Notes under the pieces: model-generated
Databases searched by the model: none
Seen by the model: the letters and a program-made list of their open reading frames with translations, nothing else
What the model was told of the DNA's origin: nothing
Made by a program: the position numbers and the translations under genes
Shown: one piece after another, positions 63,336-64,000 of the stretch
How the letters are laid out: each line of letters opens with the position of its first letter
Numbering within the stretch: position 1 is the first letter of the stretch
Origin: Paracoccaceae bacterium
GTDB lineage: Bacteria; Pseudomonadota; Alphaproteobacteria; Rhodobacterales; Rhodobacteraceae
Reading direction: 5' to 3'
Assembly (NCBI GenBank): GCA_024742405.1
Contig: JANSYP010000001.1
Coordinates: forward strand, 1,612,001 to 1,676,000
Length of the DNA stretch: 64,000 bases

Positions 63336-64000
63336 CCTCTTTGCCGCTGCTGCGGTTGGTCTCAGCCTCGCCGGGGGGCTGACGGTGCAGCAGCGTGCCG
63401 CGCGCGCCGAGGCCGCTGCAGAGGCCGCCTATCCCGCGACCGGGCGCATCATCGAGGTCGAAGGGCGGCGCGTGCACGCCCACACCGAAGGCAGCGGTCC
63501 GGACCTCGTGATCCTGCATGGCGCGAGCGGCAATACGCGCGACTACACCATGGATTTCGTGGGCCGGCTTACCGACCGCTACCGCACTACAGTGTTCGAC
63601 AGACCCGGCTTTGGCTGGACGGACCGCGCGCCGGGCTATGGCGGCCCCTATGACACACGCGCCGAAAGCCCGCGGGAGCAGGCAAGGATGCTGCGCGCGG
63701 CGGCCCAGGAACTGGGTATCGAAAGACCCATTCTGATGGGCCATTCCTACGCTGGCACCGTCGCCTTGGCCTGGGCGCTGGAATACCCAGACGATCCGGC
63801 CGCAATCGTGATGGTCAGCGGTGTATCGAATCCCTGGCCGGGCAGCCTGGACCGTGTGCATTACATCAATTCTTCGGCCGCCGGCGCCGCGACGGTTGTA
63901 CCCCTGATCACCGCCCTCGCCGGACCGGACCAGGCCGCAGGTGTTCTCGGGCGCATCTTCGAGCCGCAAGCGCCGCCAGAAGACTACTATGTGCGGGGCG
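63319..64000 (+). CDS. Alpha/beta hydrolase, N-terminal part
   Basis: An open frame of at least 227 codons that runs off the window without a stop; it starts at ATG 63319, overlapping the last 17 bases of metA. The N-terminus ([20 protein letters not shown]) is a signal peptide or membrane anchor. Then [12 protein letters not shown], the oxyanion-hole [24 protein letters not shown], and the nucleophile elbow [20 protein letters not shown] appear, so it is an active-type alpha/beta hydrolase of the haloperoxidase/esterase kind. Acid and His lie beyond or near the end of the window. The coupling to metA suggests co-expression, not a shared pathway. Confidence 0.85.
   Translation, partial: MLSAPSLFAAAAVGLSLAGGLTVQQRAARAEAAAEAAYPATGRIIEVEGRRVHAHTEGSGPDLVILHGASGNTRDYTMDFVGRLTDRYRTTVFDRPGFGWTDRAPGYGGPYDTRAESPREQARMLRAAAQELGIERPILMGHSYAGTVALAWALEYPDDPAAIVMVSGVSNPWPGSLDRVHYINSSAAGAATVVPLITALAGPDQAAGVLGRIFEPQAPPEDYYVRG

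Overview
The window is about 64 kb of GC-rich, densely packed chromosome with short intergenic gaps, many ATGA-type overlaps and long operons. Gene content points to an alphaproteobacterium of the order Rhodobacterales (Roseobacter/Paracoccus relatives). Supporting signs are a VPLPA-type C-terminal sorting signal, the divergent DUF6456/DUF6477 pair, a PQQ alcohol dehydrogenase cluster with XoxG/XoxJ, tripartite tricarboxylate (TctABC) uptake, a MttB-family methyltransferase and a metA gene. The genus cannot be fixed from sequence alone. No rRNA, tRNA, CRISPR array, intact insertion sequence or prophage was seen.

Layout. 1-10.4 kb: end of a KefB/KefC K+ efflux gene, a DUF4188 protein, a sorted surface protein with a clear terminator, a YbdK-type ligase, an O-acyltransferase, then an orphan NitT/TauT-type permease divergent from a NosR/NirI-like flavin/iron-sulfur membrane protein and its ApbE flavinyltransferase. 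10.5-19.1 kb: one minus-strand operon for a sugar acid: TctC-TctB-TctA uptake, an enolase-superfamily dehydratase, a GntR/FCD regulator, a PdxA-like dehydrogenase, a ketoglutarate-semialdehyde dehydrogenase and a FAH-fold dehydratase. Together these make a Weimberg-type route from a pentonate to 2-oxoglutarate. A sigma-70-like promoter with a GntR operator exactly in its spacer precedes it.

19.3-32 kb: a degraded secreted-protein gene, then a methylotrophy/alcohol oxidation block: xoxJ, xoxG, a PQQ-associated ABC system (binding protein, beta-propeller, small secreted protein, ATPase, permease), a Sel1 protein, a second ABC ATPase and binding protein (probable partners of the orphan permease near 6 kb), two c-type cytochromes and a PQQ alcohol dehydrogenase carrying the Asp-x-Asp signature of lanthanide-dependent enzymes. 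32.4-35.8 kb: a 48-residue ORF overlapping hemP, and a modE-like/modABC molybdate operon with a Mo-box-like palindrome.

35.8-48.2 kb: a hexuronate/sugar operon read on the minus strand: a uxuA-like gene with an internal deletion, a binding-protein-dependent sugar transporter, a 2-hydroxyacid dehydrogenase, three Gfo/Idh/MocA oxidoreductases, uxaC and uxuB. 48.2-54.2 kb: an alpha/beta hydrolase, then the most unusual unit of the window: a Rieske-glutamate-synthase-domain protein followed by a Rieske-thiamine-diphosphate-enzyme fusion and a cation/proton antiporter, with a perfect 11-bp inverted repeat upstream. 54.2-64 kb: DUF6456 and DUF6477 genes, a MttB-like methyltransferase, guaA, a FadL-like porin, an EamA transporter, a P-loop protein, metA and the start of an alpha/beta hydrolase that runs off the window.
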